Shown: positions 36,170 to 44,370 of the stretch, one piece after another
How the letters are laid out: every line of letters starts with the position of its first letter
How positions within the stretch are numbered: position 1 is the stretch's first letter
Origin: Bin87 sp965232895
Lineage (GTDB): Bacteria > Chloroflexota > Dehalococcoidia > Lucifugimonadales > UBA3495
Reading direction: 5' to 3'
DNA length: 64,000 nucleotides
Assembly: GCA_965232895.1 (NCBI GenBank)
Contig: OZ247430.1
Location: forward strand, 3,472,001-3,536,000
Program-made: the position numbers and the translations under genes
The notes under the pieces: model-generated
Told to the model about the DNA's origin: nothing
Databases searched by the model: none
What the model saw: the letters and a program-made list of their open reading frames with translations, nothing else

Positions 36170-37584
36170 CGCCCCATAGGCATCAAGTTAAGGGAAGCTG
36201 CCGGTAAGATGGTGATTGCATTCCAATCAATCGCCACCGGAGCTTCCCATGAGCAGTGTGCCAGAAGTTGCCCAGGCCATGAGCCGGGTTCTCACCGGAG
36301 TGGCCCAGCAGGCCGCCGCCGAGACGGGGCTGGTGCAACGGCGTTCCAAACTCACCGGTCCCGGCTTGGTGCAGACCCTGGTTTTCGGTTGGCTGGCCGA
36401 CCCGGACGCCAGCCTCAGTTCGCTGACCCAGATGGCGGCCACGCTGGGGGTGACCATCAGTCCCCAGGGCCTGTTCCAGCGGTTCACGCCCCAAGGGGCG
36501 GAATGTCTGTACCGAGTTTTGCAAGAGGCTTTGGGTCAAGTTATTGACGCCGAACCGGTGGCGATTCCGCTACTGCGGCGCTTCACCGCCGTGTTGATCC
36601 AGGACAGCTCGGTCATCATGCTGCCCGACGGACTGAGCGAGGTCTGGGCCGGTTGCGGCGGCAGCGGTTCCTATGGACAGTCAGCCCTGAAACTACAGGT
36701 CCGGCTGGATTTGACCACTGGACTGATGCTGGGGCCTTTTCTGACTGATGGGCGAACCCCGGACAGCAATTCTGCGGTGCAGACGGCGCCGGTCCCAGCT
36801 GGCGCGCTGCGCATTGCCGACTTGGGGTATTACCGACTGGATACCTTCCGGGAATTGGCGGCGCAAGGGGGCTATTTCCTGTCTCGGTACAAAGCCGGAA
36901 CCAAACTCTACCGGCATGATGGCGCGGAACTGGACCTGCGGAAGCTGCTGTCCACTCCGTCGGCAACCGGCATTGACCGGCCGGTATTGCTGGGGCGCGC
37001 CCACCGCTTGCCTGTCCGCCTGCTGGCCGTCAAAGCGCCCCCAGAAGTGAGCGCCCAGCGGCGGCGGCAACTCAAAGACCACGCCCGCAAGAAAGGTCAG
37101 CAGCCCAGCAAAACCCGGTTGGCCTTATGCGACTGGACCATCTACGTTACCAACGCGCTCCCATCCCAGATCAGCCGAGATGAGGCAATGGTATTGGCGC
37201 GGGCGCGCTGGCAGATTGAACTGCTTTTCAAACTGTGGAAGCAACACGGAGGCATTGACCGCTGGCGCTCCGCCAATCCCTGGCGGATCCTCTGTGAGGT
37301 CTATGCCAAACTGACCGCCATGGTCATCCTGCACTGGACTTTGCTGACTGCGGTCTGGATGTACCCGGACCGAAGCCTGGTCAAGGCCGCCGCCGCCGTC
37401 CGTCGCTACGCCGTAATGCTGGCTACTGCCATGACCGGACTACTTACGGCAACCATGGTCATCGAGCAGATTGGCTTATGCCTGCGCGCCGGGTGTAAAA
37501 TCCAGCGGCGTCGTCAACGCCCCGGGTCATATCAACTACTACTCGCCCTAACCGACGACGCTTAACTTGATGCCTATGGGGGCG
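36170..37584 (+). mobile_element. IS4-type insertion sequence, copy 2 (intact, left member of tandem)
   Basis: About 1,415 bp with the same inverted ends as copy 1 and an intact transposase. The left flank is AATGATCATT (36160-36169) inside the palindrome GGGGCG-N10-CGCCCC (36154-36175). Its right end meets copy 3 through a single shared palindrome at 37578-37601. Confidence 0.92.
36249..37565 (+). CDS. IS4-type DDE transposase (copy 2)
   Basis: 438-aa transposase. The likely DDE residues are D119 (LIQDSS), D191 (IADLGYY) and E324 in RWQIELLFKLWK, the latter the conserved helix of IS4-group enzymes. I chose the ATG at 36249 because GGAG lies 7 bp upstream; an earlier frame start exists at 36216. 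The gene appears intact and is identical by eye to the one at 37675. Confidence 0.92.
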   Translation: MSSVPEVAQAMSRVLTGVAQQAAAETGLVQRRSKLTGPGLVQTLVFGWLADPDASLSSLTQMAATLGVTISPQGLFQRFTPQGAECLYRVLQEALGQVIDAEPVAIPLLRRFTAVLIQDSSVIMLPDGLSEVWAGCGGSGSYGQSALKLQVRLDLTTGLMLGPFLTDGRTPDSNSAVQTAPVPAGALRIADLGYYRLDTFRELAAQGGYFLSRYKAGTKLYRHDGAELDLRKLLSTPSATGIDRPVLLGRAHRLPVRLLAVKAPPEVSAQRRRQLKDHARKKGQQPSKTRLALCDWTIYVTNALPSQISRDEAMVLARARWQIELLFKLWKQHGGIDRWRSANPWRILCEVYAKLTAMVILHWTLLTAVWMYPDRSLVKAAAAVRRYAVMLATAMTGLLTATMVIEQIGLCLRAGCKIQRRRQRPGSYQLLLALTDDA

Positions 37585-37601
37585 AATGATCATTCGCCCC
37601 C
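37578..37601. repeat. Shared palindrome at the junction of the two tandem IS copies
   Basis: Reads GGGGGCG-AATGATCATT-CGCCCCC, a perfect 24-bp palindrome. It has five G and five C where all other copies in the window have four (10353, 11778, 36154, 39004, 47076). Confidence 0.85.
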
Positions 37602-39009
37602 ATAGGCATCAAGTTAAGGGAAGCTGCCGGTAAGATGGTGATTGCATTCCAATCAATCGCCACCGGAGCTTCCCATGAGCAGTGTGCCAGAAGTTGCCCA
37701 GGCCATGAGCCGGGTTCTCACCGGAGTGGCCCAGCAGGCCGCCGCCGAGACGGGGCTGGTGCAACGGCGTTCCAAACTCACCGGTCCCGGCTTGGTGCAG
37801 ACCCTGGTTTTCGGTTGGCTGGCCGACCCGGACGCCAGCCTCAGTTCGCTGACCCAGATGGCGGCCACGCTGGGGGTGACCATCAGTCCCCAGGGCCTGT
37901 TCCAGCGGTTCACGCCCCAAGGGGCGGAATGTCTGTACCGAGTTTTGCAAGAGGCTTTGGGTCAAGTTATTGACGCCGAACCGGTGGCGATTCCGCTACT
38001 GCGGCGCTTCACCGCCGTGTTGATCCAGGACAGCTCGGTCATCATGCTGCCCGACGGACTGAGCGAGGTCTGGGCCGGTTGCGGCGGCAGCGGTTCCTAT
38101 GGACAGTCAGCCCTGAAACTACAGGTCCGGCTGGATTTGACCACTGGACTGATGCTGGGGCCTTTTCTGACTGATGGGCGAACCCCGGACAGCAATTCTG
38201 CGGTGCAGACGGCGCCGGTCCCAGCTGGCGCGCTGCGCATTGCCGACTTGGGGTATTACCGACTGGATACCTTCCGGGAATTGGCGGCGCAAGGGGGCTA
38301 TTTCCTGTCTCGGTACAAAGCCGGAACCAAACTCTACCGGCATGATGGCGCGGAACTGGACCTGCGGAAGCTGCTGTCCACTCCGTCGGCAACCGGCATT
38401 GACCGGCCGGTATTGCTGGGGCGCGCCCACCGCTTGCCTGTCCGCCTGCTGGCCGTCAAAGCGCCCCCAGAAGTGAGCGCCCAGCGGCGGCGGCAACTCA
38501 AAGACCACGCCCGCAAGAAAGGTCAGCAGCCCAGCAAAACCCGGTTGGCCTTATGCGACTGGACCATCTACGTTACCAACGCGCTCCCATCCCAGATCAG
38601 CCGAGATGAGGCAATGGTATTGGCGCGGGCGCGCTGGCAGATTGAACTGCTTTTCAAACTGTGGAAGCAACACGGAGGCATTGACCGCTGGCGCTCCGCC
38701 AATCCCTGGCGGATCCTCTGTGAGGTCTATGCCAAACTGACCGCCATGGTCATCCTGCACTGGACTTTGCTGACTGCGGTCTGGATGTACCCGGACCGAA
38801 GCCTGGTCAAGGCCGCCGCCGCCGTCCGTCGCTACGCCGTAATGCTGGCTACTGCCATGACCGGACTACTTACGGCAACCATGGTCATCGAGCAGATTGG
38901 CTTATGCCTGCGCGCCGGGTGTAAAATCCAGCGGCGTCGTCAACGCCCCGGGTCATATCAACTACTACTCGCCCTAACCGACGACGCTTAACTTGATGCC
39001 TATGGGGCG
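37595..39009 (+). mobile_element. IS4-type insertion sequence, copy 3 (intact, right member of tandem)
   Basis: About 1,415 bp, direct tandem with copy 2. Its right end runs into AATGATCATT (39010-39019) inside the palindrome 39004-39025, followed by CTACCC, as at the empty site near 47076. The two elements together separate the amidohydrolase gene from the gene at 39049. Confidence 0.92.
37675..38991 (+). CDS. IS4-type DDE transposase (copy 3)
   Basis: 438 aa, same sequence as the protein at 36249 by eye, including D119, D191 and E324. ATG has GGAG 7 bp upstream. Two intact identical genes side by side imply very recent duplication or transposition. Confidence 0.92.
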   Translation: MSSVPEVAQAMSRVLTGVAQQAAAETGLVQRRSKLTGPGLVQTLVFGWLADPDASLSSLTQMAATLGVTISPQGLFQRFTPQGAECLYRVLQEALGQVIDAEPVAIPLLRRFTAVLIQDSSVIMLPDGLSEVWAGCGGSGSYGQSALKLQVRLDLTTGLMLGPFLTDGRTPDSNSAVQTAPVPAGALRIADLGYYRLDTFRELAAQGGYFLSRYKAGTKLYRHDGAELDLRKLLSTPSATGIDRPVLLGRAHRLPVRLLAVKAPPEVSAQRRRQLKDHARKKGQQPSKTRLALCDWTIYVTNALPSQISRDEAMVLARARWQIELLFKLWKQHGGIDRWRSANPWRILCEVYAKLTAMVILHWTLLTAVWMYPDRSLVKAAAAVRRYAVMLATAMTGLLTATMVIEQIGLCLRAGCKIQRRRQRPGSYQLLLALTDDA

Positions 39010-39048
39010 AATGATCATTCGCCCCTACCCATCATTGGAGGCTTCACA

Positions 39049-39570
39049 ATGCCAAGATTCGCAGTTGACCTCAACACCGCAGACGGCCGCGCCAAGGTCG
39101 GAGGACAACCCTGGCGGGTCGCTCCCGGCCTCGTGCCCGGCGAGCCCAACGAAGGCCTGACCGCTCGACTGCTGGCCACGCCGGCGCGCCTGGCCGACTT
39201 CGACGACTCCGGCTGGGACATCTGCGACAACGTCCGCCAAAGCCTGTCGGAGGGTTTCACCTTCGCCTGGTACCGAATCGCCGTCACGCTGCCCGAGACC
39301 ATCGACGGCGTTAACGTCGCGGGCTACCGGGTCTGGTTCGAGACCAACTTCGACAACTACGGCGAGGTCTGGGTCAACGGCGAAATCGACCGGGCCTACG
39401 GCAGCATCGTCGGCCTGAACACGCCGCACCGCGTGGAAATCGCCGAGGTCGGCGAGCCCGGCTCCAGTTACGTCATCGCCTGCCTCTGCCTGAACGGCCC
39501 CCTGGCGGCGCCGCGTGGCGGCATCTTCATGCGCTTCGCCACCCTGGCCTTCGAGGCGACGGACAACTAA
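39049..39570 (+). CDS. Galactose-binding-like beta-sandwich protein (unknown function)
   Basis: 173 aa. The pattern FTFAWYRIAVTLPE, VWFETNFDNYGEVWVNGE and NTPHRVEI resembles the jelly-roll sugar-binding domain found at the N terminus of GH2-type glycosidases, where a carrier loop reads E-V-W-V-N-G. No catalytic domain is attached and there is no signal peptide. GGAGG lies just upstream of the ATG. Before the IS insertions it would have followed the SDR-amidohydrolase operon. Function is not known. Confidence 0.6.
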   Translation: MPRFAVDLNTADGRAKVGGQPWRVAPGLVPGEPNEGLTARLLATPARLADFDDSGWDICDNVRQSLSEGFTFAWYRIAVTLPETIDGVNVAGYRVWFETNFDNYGEVWVNGEIDRAYGSIVGLNTPHRVEIAEVGEPGSSYVIACLCLNGPLAAPRGGIFMRFATLAFEATDN

Positions 39571-39651
39571 AGGCGCAGCGCGTTATGCTGCGATGACACG
39601 GGGGGGTTGTGCAACCGGCCCGTGTTGATTGCGCGTACGGGAGGCACTGTG

Positions 39652-40176
39652 ATGGCGAACTGGCGGCATTGCCCGGCAGTGGAACAGGATGTGGAGCGGC
39701 ACGGTGGGCTGTGGGTATTCAAGGAAACCAGCGTATCGCTGTATCGTCTATATGAACATCTGGCCGCTGGCGGCACGGTGGGCAGTTTCGCCGAGCAGCA
39801 CGGCGTGGACACCGAGCAGGTAGTTGCGGCGCTGGAGTACGAAGCCGAGGGTTTTCGCGCCGACCTGCTCATCCGTCCGGATGGCGCGGGGGAAATTGCT
39901 CCAATTCACGCCATAGAACCGACCGGCGACGAGATACCCGATTGGGGCAGTTGCACGGTGGTAGCGCGAGCTGCTGGCAAAGTCAGCGGAGCGTGGGTAT
40001 TCACCGACAGTCGCTTGCCGCTGTGGGCGATGTACTCCGAGTTGGCGGCCGGCACGACGATTGACGAATTTGTGGATTGGTACTGTGGGAGCAAGGCCAA
40101 AGTGGTAGCCGTGCTGGAGCATGAGGCGAAGGCTTTACGTACGGAAATACCGACTGCTCATGCTCATACTGCTTGA
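39652..40176 (+). CDS. Double DUF433-domain protein (putative antitoxin)
   Basis: 174 aa made of two similar halves. Each has a G-x-WVF-x-(E/D)-(T/S) strand, a YRLYEHLAAGGTVGSF or MYSELAAGTTIDEF helix, and a VVAALEYEAEGFR or VVAVLEHEAKALR helix. This is the DUF433 winged-helix pattern, common in VapB-like antitoxins that sit before DUF5615 PIN-like toxins. Such a toxin follows, overlapping by 17 bp, but is broken. It probably repressed and neutralised that toxin. Confidence 0.78.
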   Translation: MANWRHCPAVEQDVERHGGLWVFKETSVSLYRLYEHLAAGGTVGSFAEQHGVDTEQVVAALEYEAEGFRADLLIRPDGAGEIAPIHAIEPTGDEIPDWGSCTVVARAAGKVSGAWVFTDSRLPLWAMYSELAAGTTIDEFVDWYCGSKAKVVAVLEHEAKALRTEIPTAHAHTA

Positions 40177-40465
40177 CCACAGTGTTCCCCAACCCTTGCG
40201 AGCATACCTGCCGGCCCACACCGTTCACACCGCCGAGCAACTGGGATGGGATCGCTTGCCCGATGGTGAGGTGATGACACTGGCGGAGGAAGCGGGGTAC
40301 GAGTTACTGATCACCTGCGACAAGGGCATCCGTTACCAATAAAATTTAGTCGGCAGAAACCTCTCAGTTCTGGTGTTGATGTACAACAACTGGCGGTTGA
40401 TCCGCGCCAGGGTTGATGCCATCACCGCTTCCATTAACGAAATGGGGCCTGGCGAACTTCGGTAG
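40160..40465 (+). pseudogene. DUF5615 PIN-like toxin with in-frame stop
   Basis: From the ATG at 40160 the frame reads MLILLDHSVPQPLRAYLPA and ELLITCDKGIRYQ, the DUF5615 PIN-like pattern, then a TAA at 40340-40342. The same frame continues with NLVGRNLSVLVL, MYNNWRLIRARV and AITASINEMGPGELR to a TAG at 40463-40465, completing a normal ~101-residue toxin. A single C-to-T change (CAA to TAA) would explain the break. The toxin is probably dead while the antitoxin stays intact. Confidence 0.8.
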
Positions 40466-40479
40466 GTCACCATCATTTA

Positions 40480-40502
40480 GGGGCGGGTCCACGACCCGCC
40501 CC
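40480..40502. repeat. Perfect GC-rich hairpin
   Basis: Stem GGGGCGGGTC/GACCCGCCCC (10 bp) with a CAC loop, between the broken toxin and the convergent dienelactone hydrolase gene. No T tract follows on either strand. It may be a REP-like repeat or a bidirectional transcript end. Confidence 0.6.
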
Positions 40503-40532
40503 AATGCTTTGCTTCGGGAGCGACCGGTTCGC

Positions 40533-41279
40533 TTACGACAGGTGCTGCCCGTAGAACTGGAAGATGCGCGGCCAGGCGGCGTTGGACGCTTCCACCGCGT
40601 AGCTGGGCCGGTCGACCGCAACGAACCCGTGGCCGGCGTTGGGGTAAATCTCGTACTCCCATGACTTGCCGGCGGCCTTGATGGCGGCGTCGGTGGCCTT
40701 CACCTCGTCCACCGAGGGTCGCGCGTCATCCTCGCCGAAAATTCCCAGCAGCGGACACGACAGGTCGGACACGAACTCGATGGGAGCGTGAGGCATGGCC
40801 GCCGTCGGAGGCTCGCTATCCCGCGGGGTCACGCCGCCGCCCCAGCAGTCCACCGCCGCGCTGAGGCCCTTGAGCTTGCACGCGGCCAGGAACACCTGAC
40901 GTCCGCCGGAGCAGAACCCGATGATGCCCACCTTGCCGTTGTAGTTGGACAGGTGGCGCAGGTAGCTGATGGCGCCCTCGGCGTCGCCCAGGGTGCGGTC
41001 GTCGGGCATGCCGCCCGCCTCGCGGATGCTGTTGCTGTTGGCGACCGGGTCGTCGTGGCCCTCGCGATAGTGCAAATTGGGCATGATGGCGATGTAGCCG
41101 TTGTGCGCGAACATGCGGGCCATTTGCTTGCTGGCCTCGTCCCAGCCGGGCATGTGGTGGAACAACATCACCGCCGGAAACGGGCCCTCTCCGAGAGGGC
41201 GCGCCAGGTAGGCGTTGATGCCGTCTCCGTTGTGTCCTTCTACCCAGATGTGCTCGGCCATCATTCCTTGGTTGGGCAT
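40533..41279 (-). CDS. Dienelactone hydrolase family protein
   Basis: 248-aa alpha/beta hydrolase of the dienelactone hydrolase family. The nucleophile motif is GFCSGGRQVFLA (Cys as in classical DLH). The acid is in GEDDARPS and the His in NAGHGFVAVDRP. Classical members open lactone rings in aromatic degradation; the true substrate here is unknown. GGAGG lies about 10 bp before the ATG. Confidence 0.9.
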   Translation of the reverse strand: MPNQGMMAEHIWVEGHNGDGINAYLARPLGEGPFPAVMLFHHMPGWDEASKQMARMFAHNGYIAIMPNLHYREGHDDPVANSNSIREAGGMPDDRTLGDAEGAISYLRHLSNYNGKVGIIGFCSGGRQVFLAACKLKGLSAAVDCWGGGVTPRDSEPPTAAMPHAPIEFVSDLSCPLLGIFGEDDARPSVDEVKATDAAIKAAGKSWEYEIYPNAGHGFVAVDRPSYAVEASNAAWPRIFQFYGQHLS

Positions 41280-41439
41280 AACGTGGTACCTCCGCTGCGA
41301 AAATGGTTTCTTGGTTTAGCGCATGCATCCGGGCGGTCAGCGGTTTGCGCAGACTCCGCGACGCACGAACGAAGGTTACTATCGGCCCTGCTGCAAGTCA
41401 AACGAGAAGGAGCGTCCATCCCGCACGCACAGCGTTCAG

Positions 41440-42216
41440 CTAACCCAGTCCCGCCTGCGTCAACAGCACCTTGAGCATCCGGCCCATCTGCGCCTCGTGA
41501 TGCGAAGCGAACGCGGTGAACTCCCGGAGGTTGCGGGCCGCTTCGTGCTCGGGATTAAACCGCTCACCCATGAGCTCGTAGTCGCCCGCCAACTCCCGGT
41601 TCCAAATGCGTAGCTCGTCCAGGGTCAGCTGCGGTTCGAACTGAAAGCCGTAGGACACGCCATAGCGGAACGCCATCGGAATACGCACGTATCCGCCATC
41701 GCGCCGCAGCATGGTGCCCTCGGCCAGCAGCGTTCCACCGGGCGGGACGGTGAACTGTTCCCCGTGCAGAGTGGGCGCCAGAGGGATGTTGATCTCGCCA
41801 AAGGCTGGATCGGCACGCCCGGCTTCGGTGACGTCAATTTTTCGCAGCCCGAACTGGTACCCGCCAGTGGGTGCGACCGCGCCGCCCAACGCCCGCGACA
41901 GCAACTGCGCACCCAGGCAAATCCCGACCACCGGCGTCGGTTCCCGGTTGCCCACGTCGCCGGTGGCGGCCGCTCGCAGGTAGGCCATCTCCTGTATCAG
42001 CGCCGGGTAGTTGTCATTGGCCGACATCGGGCCGCCCAGCGCGAGTACAAGATCAACATCAGACAAGTCAGGAGCGCCGAATTTGTCGAAGTCTGGAGCG
42101 CACGCATACACCGGCACTGTAATCAGATCGAAGCCGGCATCGTGCAATATGCCGGTGAAGTTGCCCCCGAGCGTTTCCACAGGATGGTGCTGGATGATCA
42201 CTGCTCGCTTGGTCAT
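41440..42216 (-). CDS. Class I glutamine-amidotransferase-like protein with altered triad
   Basis: 258 aa with the GATase1 fold. The nucleophile elbow VGICLGAQLLS is intact. The normal F-Q-x-H-P-E motif that supplies the catalytic His and Glu reads YGFQFEPQLT, so the His is Glu and the Glu is Gln. The enzyme may not hydrolyse glutamine in the usual way, or may use another residue. The ATG overlaps the stop of the Nudix gene (ATGA), so the two are translationally coupled. Confidence 0.8.
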   Translation of the reverse strand: MTKRAVIIQHHPVETLGGNFTGILHDAGFDLITVPVYACAPDFDKFGAPDLSDVDLVLALGGPMSANDNYPALIQEMAYLRAAATGDVGNREPTPVVGICLGAQLLSRALGGAVAPTGGYQFGLRKIDVTEAGRADPAFGEINIPLAPTLHGEQFTVPPGGTLLAEGTMLRRDGGYVRIPMAFRYGVSYGFQFEPQLTLDELRIWNRELAGDYELMGERFNPEHEAARNLREFTAFASHHEAQMGRMLKVLLTQAGLG

Positions 42217-42740
42217 CCGGCGGTTGCTCCTCGGCGTGCCAAATCAGCCAACACCAACCGGTCCGTTGGGAACGCCAGCGGCTCCGGCGGCTCTTCCGGC
42301 GCAAACCACTCGACCTGGTCCAGGTCGTCCGAGGCGGCGGTTTGCCCTCCTGTAACTGTCCCGTAAAACCAGATGCCGACGGTCAGCGAGGCCGGGTTGT
42401 GAAAGTTCGAATGCACCGCGCACACCTCACCAATTCGCACCACCAACCCCGTCTCCTCCTCGAACTCACGACGCGCGGCATCCCGGATATCCTCGCCCCA
42501 CTCGACATAACCGCAGGGGATGCACCATTCCCCGACGTTGCCCCCGGCGGACCGCCGCCCCAGCAATACCCGTCCTGCTGCGTCCAGAACTACCACCGCC
42601 ACGCCGACCGCCGGGTTACGGAAGTGCACGAACCCGCACGACCCGCAGGACGGCCGGGGCAGCCCACCCCGAACCCGGGTGCCGATTTCCTTGCCGCACC
42701 GGGGGCAATAACGATAGTCGGGCGAAACCGAGTCTGTCAT
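42213..42740 (-). CDS. Nudix hydrolase with zinc ribbon (NADH-pyrophosphatase-like)
   Basis: 175 aa. An N-terminal zinc ribbon (YCPRCGKE ... CGSCGFVHF) precedes a complete Nudix box beginning GYVEWGEDIRDAARREFEEE near residue 77. This layout is that of the NudC-like or zinc-ribbon Nudix proteins that split nucleotide diphosphates. The substrate is uncertain. It lies 9 bp after the amidohydrolase stop and couples to the amidotransferase-like gene. Confidence 0.88.
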   Translation of the reverse strand: MTDSVSPDYRYCPRCGKEIGTRVRGGLPRPSCGSCGFVHFRNPAVGVAVVVLDAAGRVLLGRRSAGGNVGEWCIPCGYVEWGEDIRDAARREFEEETGLVVRIGEVCAVHSNFHNPASLTVGIWFYGTVTGGQTAASDDLDQVEWFAPEEPPEPLAFPTDRLVLADLARRGATAG

Positions 42741-42749
42741 CGATCTGGT

Positions 42750-44330
42750 TTACGTCGCGGCCCGGCCCCGCCGCAGCGCGCGACCCGGCAACGCTCCGGT
42801 GTTCTCGCACTGCTGGATCACCACCCGGCCGTTGACGATCACGTACTCGATGCCCACCGGGTACTGCTTGGGGTTCTCCTTGGTAGCCAGCGCCTTTACC
42901 GTGTCCGGGTTGAACACCACGATATCGGCCTTGAACCCGTCGCGCAGCAGGCCGCGGTCGGGGATGCCCAGCCGCTGCGCCGGGAATGAGGTCATCTTGC
43001 GGATGGCCTCGGGCAGCCGCAGGTGCTTCTCGGCGCGCACGAACTCGGCCAGCACGATGGGGAAGCATCCGTAGGTTCGCGGGTTGGGATACTCGCCGAA
43101 CAGGATAGCGTCCGACGCGATCATGCCGTAGGGGTGGGACACGAAGGCGTACAGCGTCTGCGCGTTGGTGCCCAGGCCCACGGTGCTGATGCCCAGGTTC
43201 TCTTCCAGCAGCAGGTCAAACAGCGTGTCGGCCGGATCCTGCCCGCGCATCTCGGCGATGTCGGTGATGAGCCGGCCGTCGTAGATCTGGTTCTCCGGCC
43301 TGGTGAAGTTGGTCAGCCAGTTGTTCTCCAGCCGGCTCGGAGTGATCTCCCGCCTCATTCGCGCCCGGTCGTCGGCGTCCTGTAGCGCCGCGATGAGCCG
43401 CTCCGGCCCGCCGTCCTTGGCCCAGTGGGGCAACCCGATAGTCGGTGTCGTTCCCGAATACGGGTAGGTGTAGCAGTCGAAGGTGCAGTCGATGCCCTCG
43501 GCCCGGGCGTCCTCCACCAGATCCAGGTGACCCAGGTGGCTGCCCACGCCGGACACCGATTGCCGGTAGTGCGTCAGGTGGACCGGGATGCCGCTGCGCC
43601 GTCCGATTTCCACTGCCTCGTGCCACGGCGCCAGGTACCCCTGGCTCAGCAGGCTGGCCCGCGTGTGCGTGTGGTAGATGCCGCCCATTGCTGCCGCCGT
43701 TTCGGACAGAGCAACCAGTTCGGCGGTGTCCGCATACGCGCCCGGCGGGTAGTCCAGCCCTGTGGACAGTCCCCACGCGCCCTCTTCCATGGCCTCCCGC
43801 ACCACCGATTGCATGTCGGCAATCTCGCTATCAGTCGCGTCCCGCTGCTCCCAGCCCACGCTCCAGATGCGCACCGGCGAGTTGCCCAGGATATAGGCCA
43901 TGTTGATGGCGACCGAGTCGTCGTACTTGCCCAACAGGTCGGCCACGGTGAGCCAGTCCGCCGGCATGGGCGGGTAGCCGTTCAGCCCCGCGTCCAGCCA
44001 GATGTAACGGTGCAGTTCCTCCTGCGTCCTGAACGGAGCGTGGGAGATGCCGTCGATTCCCACCAGTTCTGTAGTCACGCCCTGCCGGACCTTCGGGTCG
44101 TGGTGCGGTTCGCCCAATATGGTCAGCCCGGCGTGGGAATGCAGGTCGACGAACCCGGGGCAAACCACGAGCCCGGTGGCGTCGATTACCCGCGCGGCGT
44201 TCTCGCGCAAGTCCGCGTCGTCGCCCCGGTGGATCGTCACCGTATCGCCCGTGATTGCCACCGCGGCACGGAACCCGGGGCTGCCCGAGCCGTCAATCAC
44301 CTGCCCGTTGGAGATCAGTAGGTCTATCAT
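42750..44330 (-). CDS. N-acyl-D-amino-acid deacylase/D-aminoacylase-type amidohydrolase
   Basis: 526-aa amidohydrolase. It starts MIDLLISNGQVIDGSGSPGF, has the metal motif VVCPGFVDLHSHAGL near residue 60, THTRASLL and HLTHYRQS in the barrel, and ends with IEYVIVNGRVV. These match the D-aminoacylase group that removes acyl groups from D-amino acids or dipeptide-like compounds. The frame opens at 44417, but the family N terminus begins at the ATG at 44330. It heads an operon with the Nudix and amidotransferase-like genes. Confidence 0.85.
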   Translation of the reverse strand: MIDLLISNGQVIDGSGSPGFRAAVAITGDTVTIHRGDDADLRENAARVIDATGLVVCPGFVDLHSHAGLTILGEPHHDPKVRQGVTTELVGIDGISHAPFRTQEELHRYIWLDAGLNGYPPMPADWLTVADLLGKYDDSVAINMAYILGNSPVRIWSVGWEQRDATDSEIADMQSVVREAMEEGAWGLSTGLDYPPGAYADTAELVALSETAAAMGGIYHTHTRASLLSQGYLAPWHEAVEIGRRSGIPVHLTHYRQSVSGVGSHLGHLDLVEDARAEGIDCTFDCYTYPYSGTTPTIGLPHWAKDGGPERLIAALQDADDRARMRREITPSRLENNWLTNFTRPENQIYDGRLITDIAEMRGQDPADTLFDLLLEENLGISTVGLGTNAQTLYAFVSHPYGMIASDAILFGEYPNPRTYGCFPIVLAEFVRAEKHLRLPEAIRKMTSFPAQRLGIPDRGLLRDGFKADIVVFNPDTVKALATKENPKQYPVGIEYVIVNGRVVIQQCENTGALPGRALRRGRAAT

Positions 44331-44370
44331 GGTTGGATGATAGCACGCGCGTTGAGGAACGGACGCGACG

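Noticed and set aside
43425..44321. A 298-codon plus-strand frame
   Set aside because: It is opposite the D-aminoacylase-type gene and has no family features.
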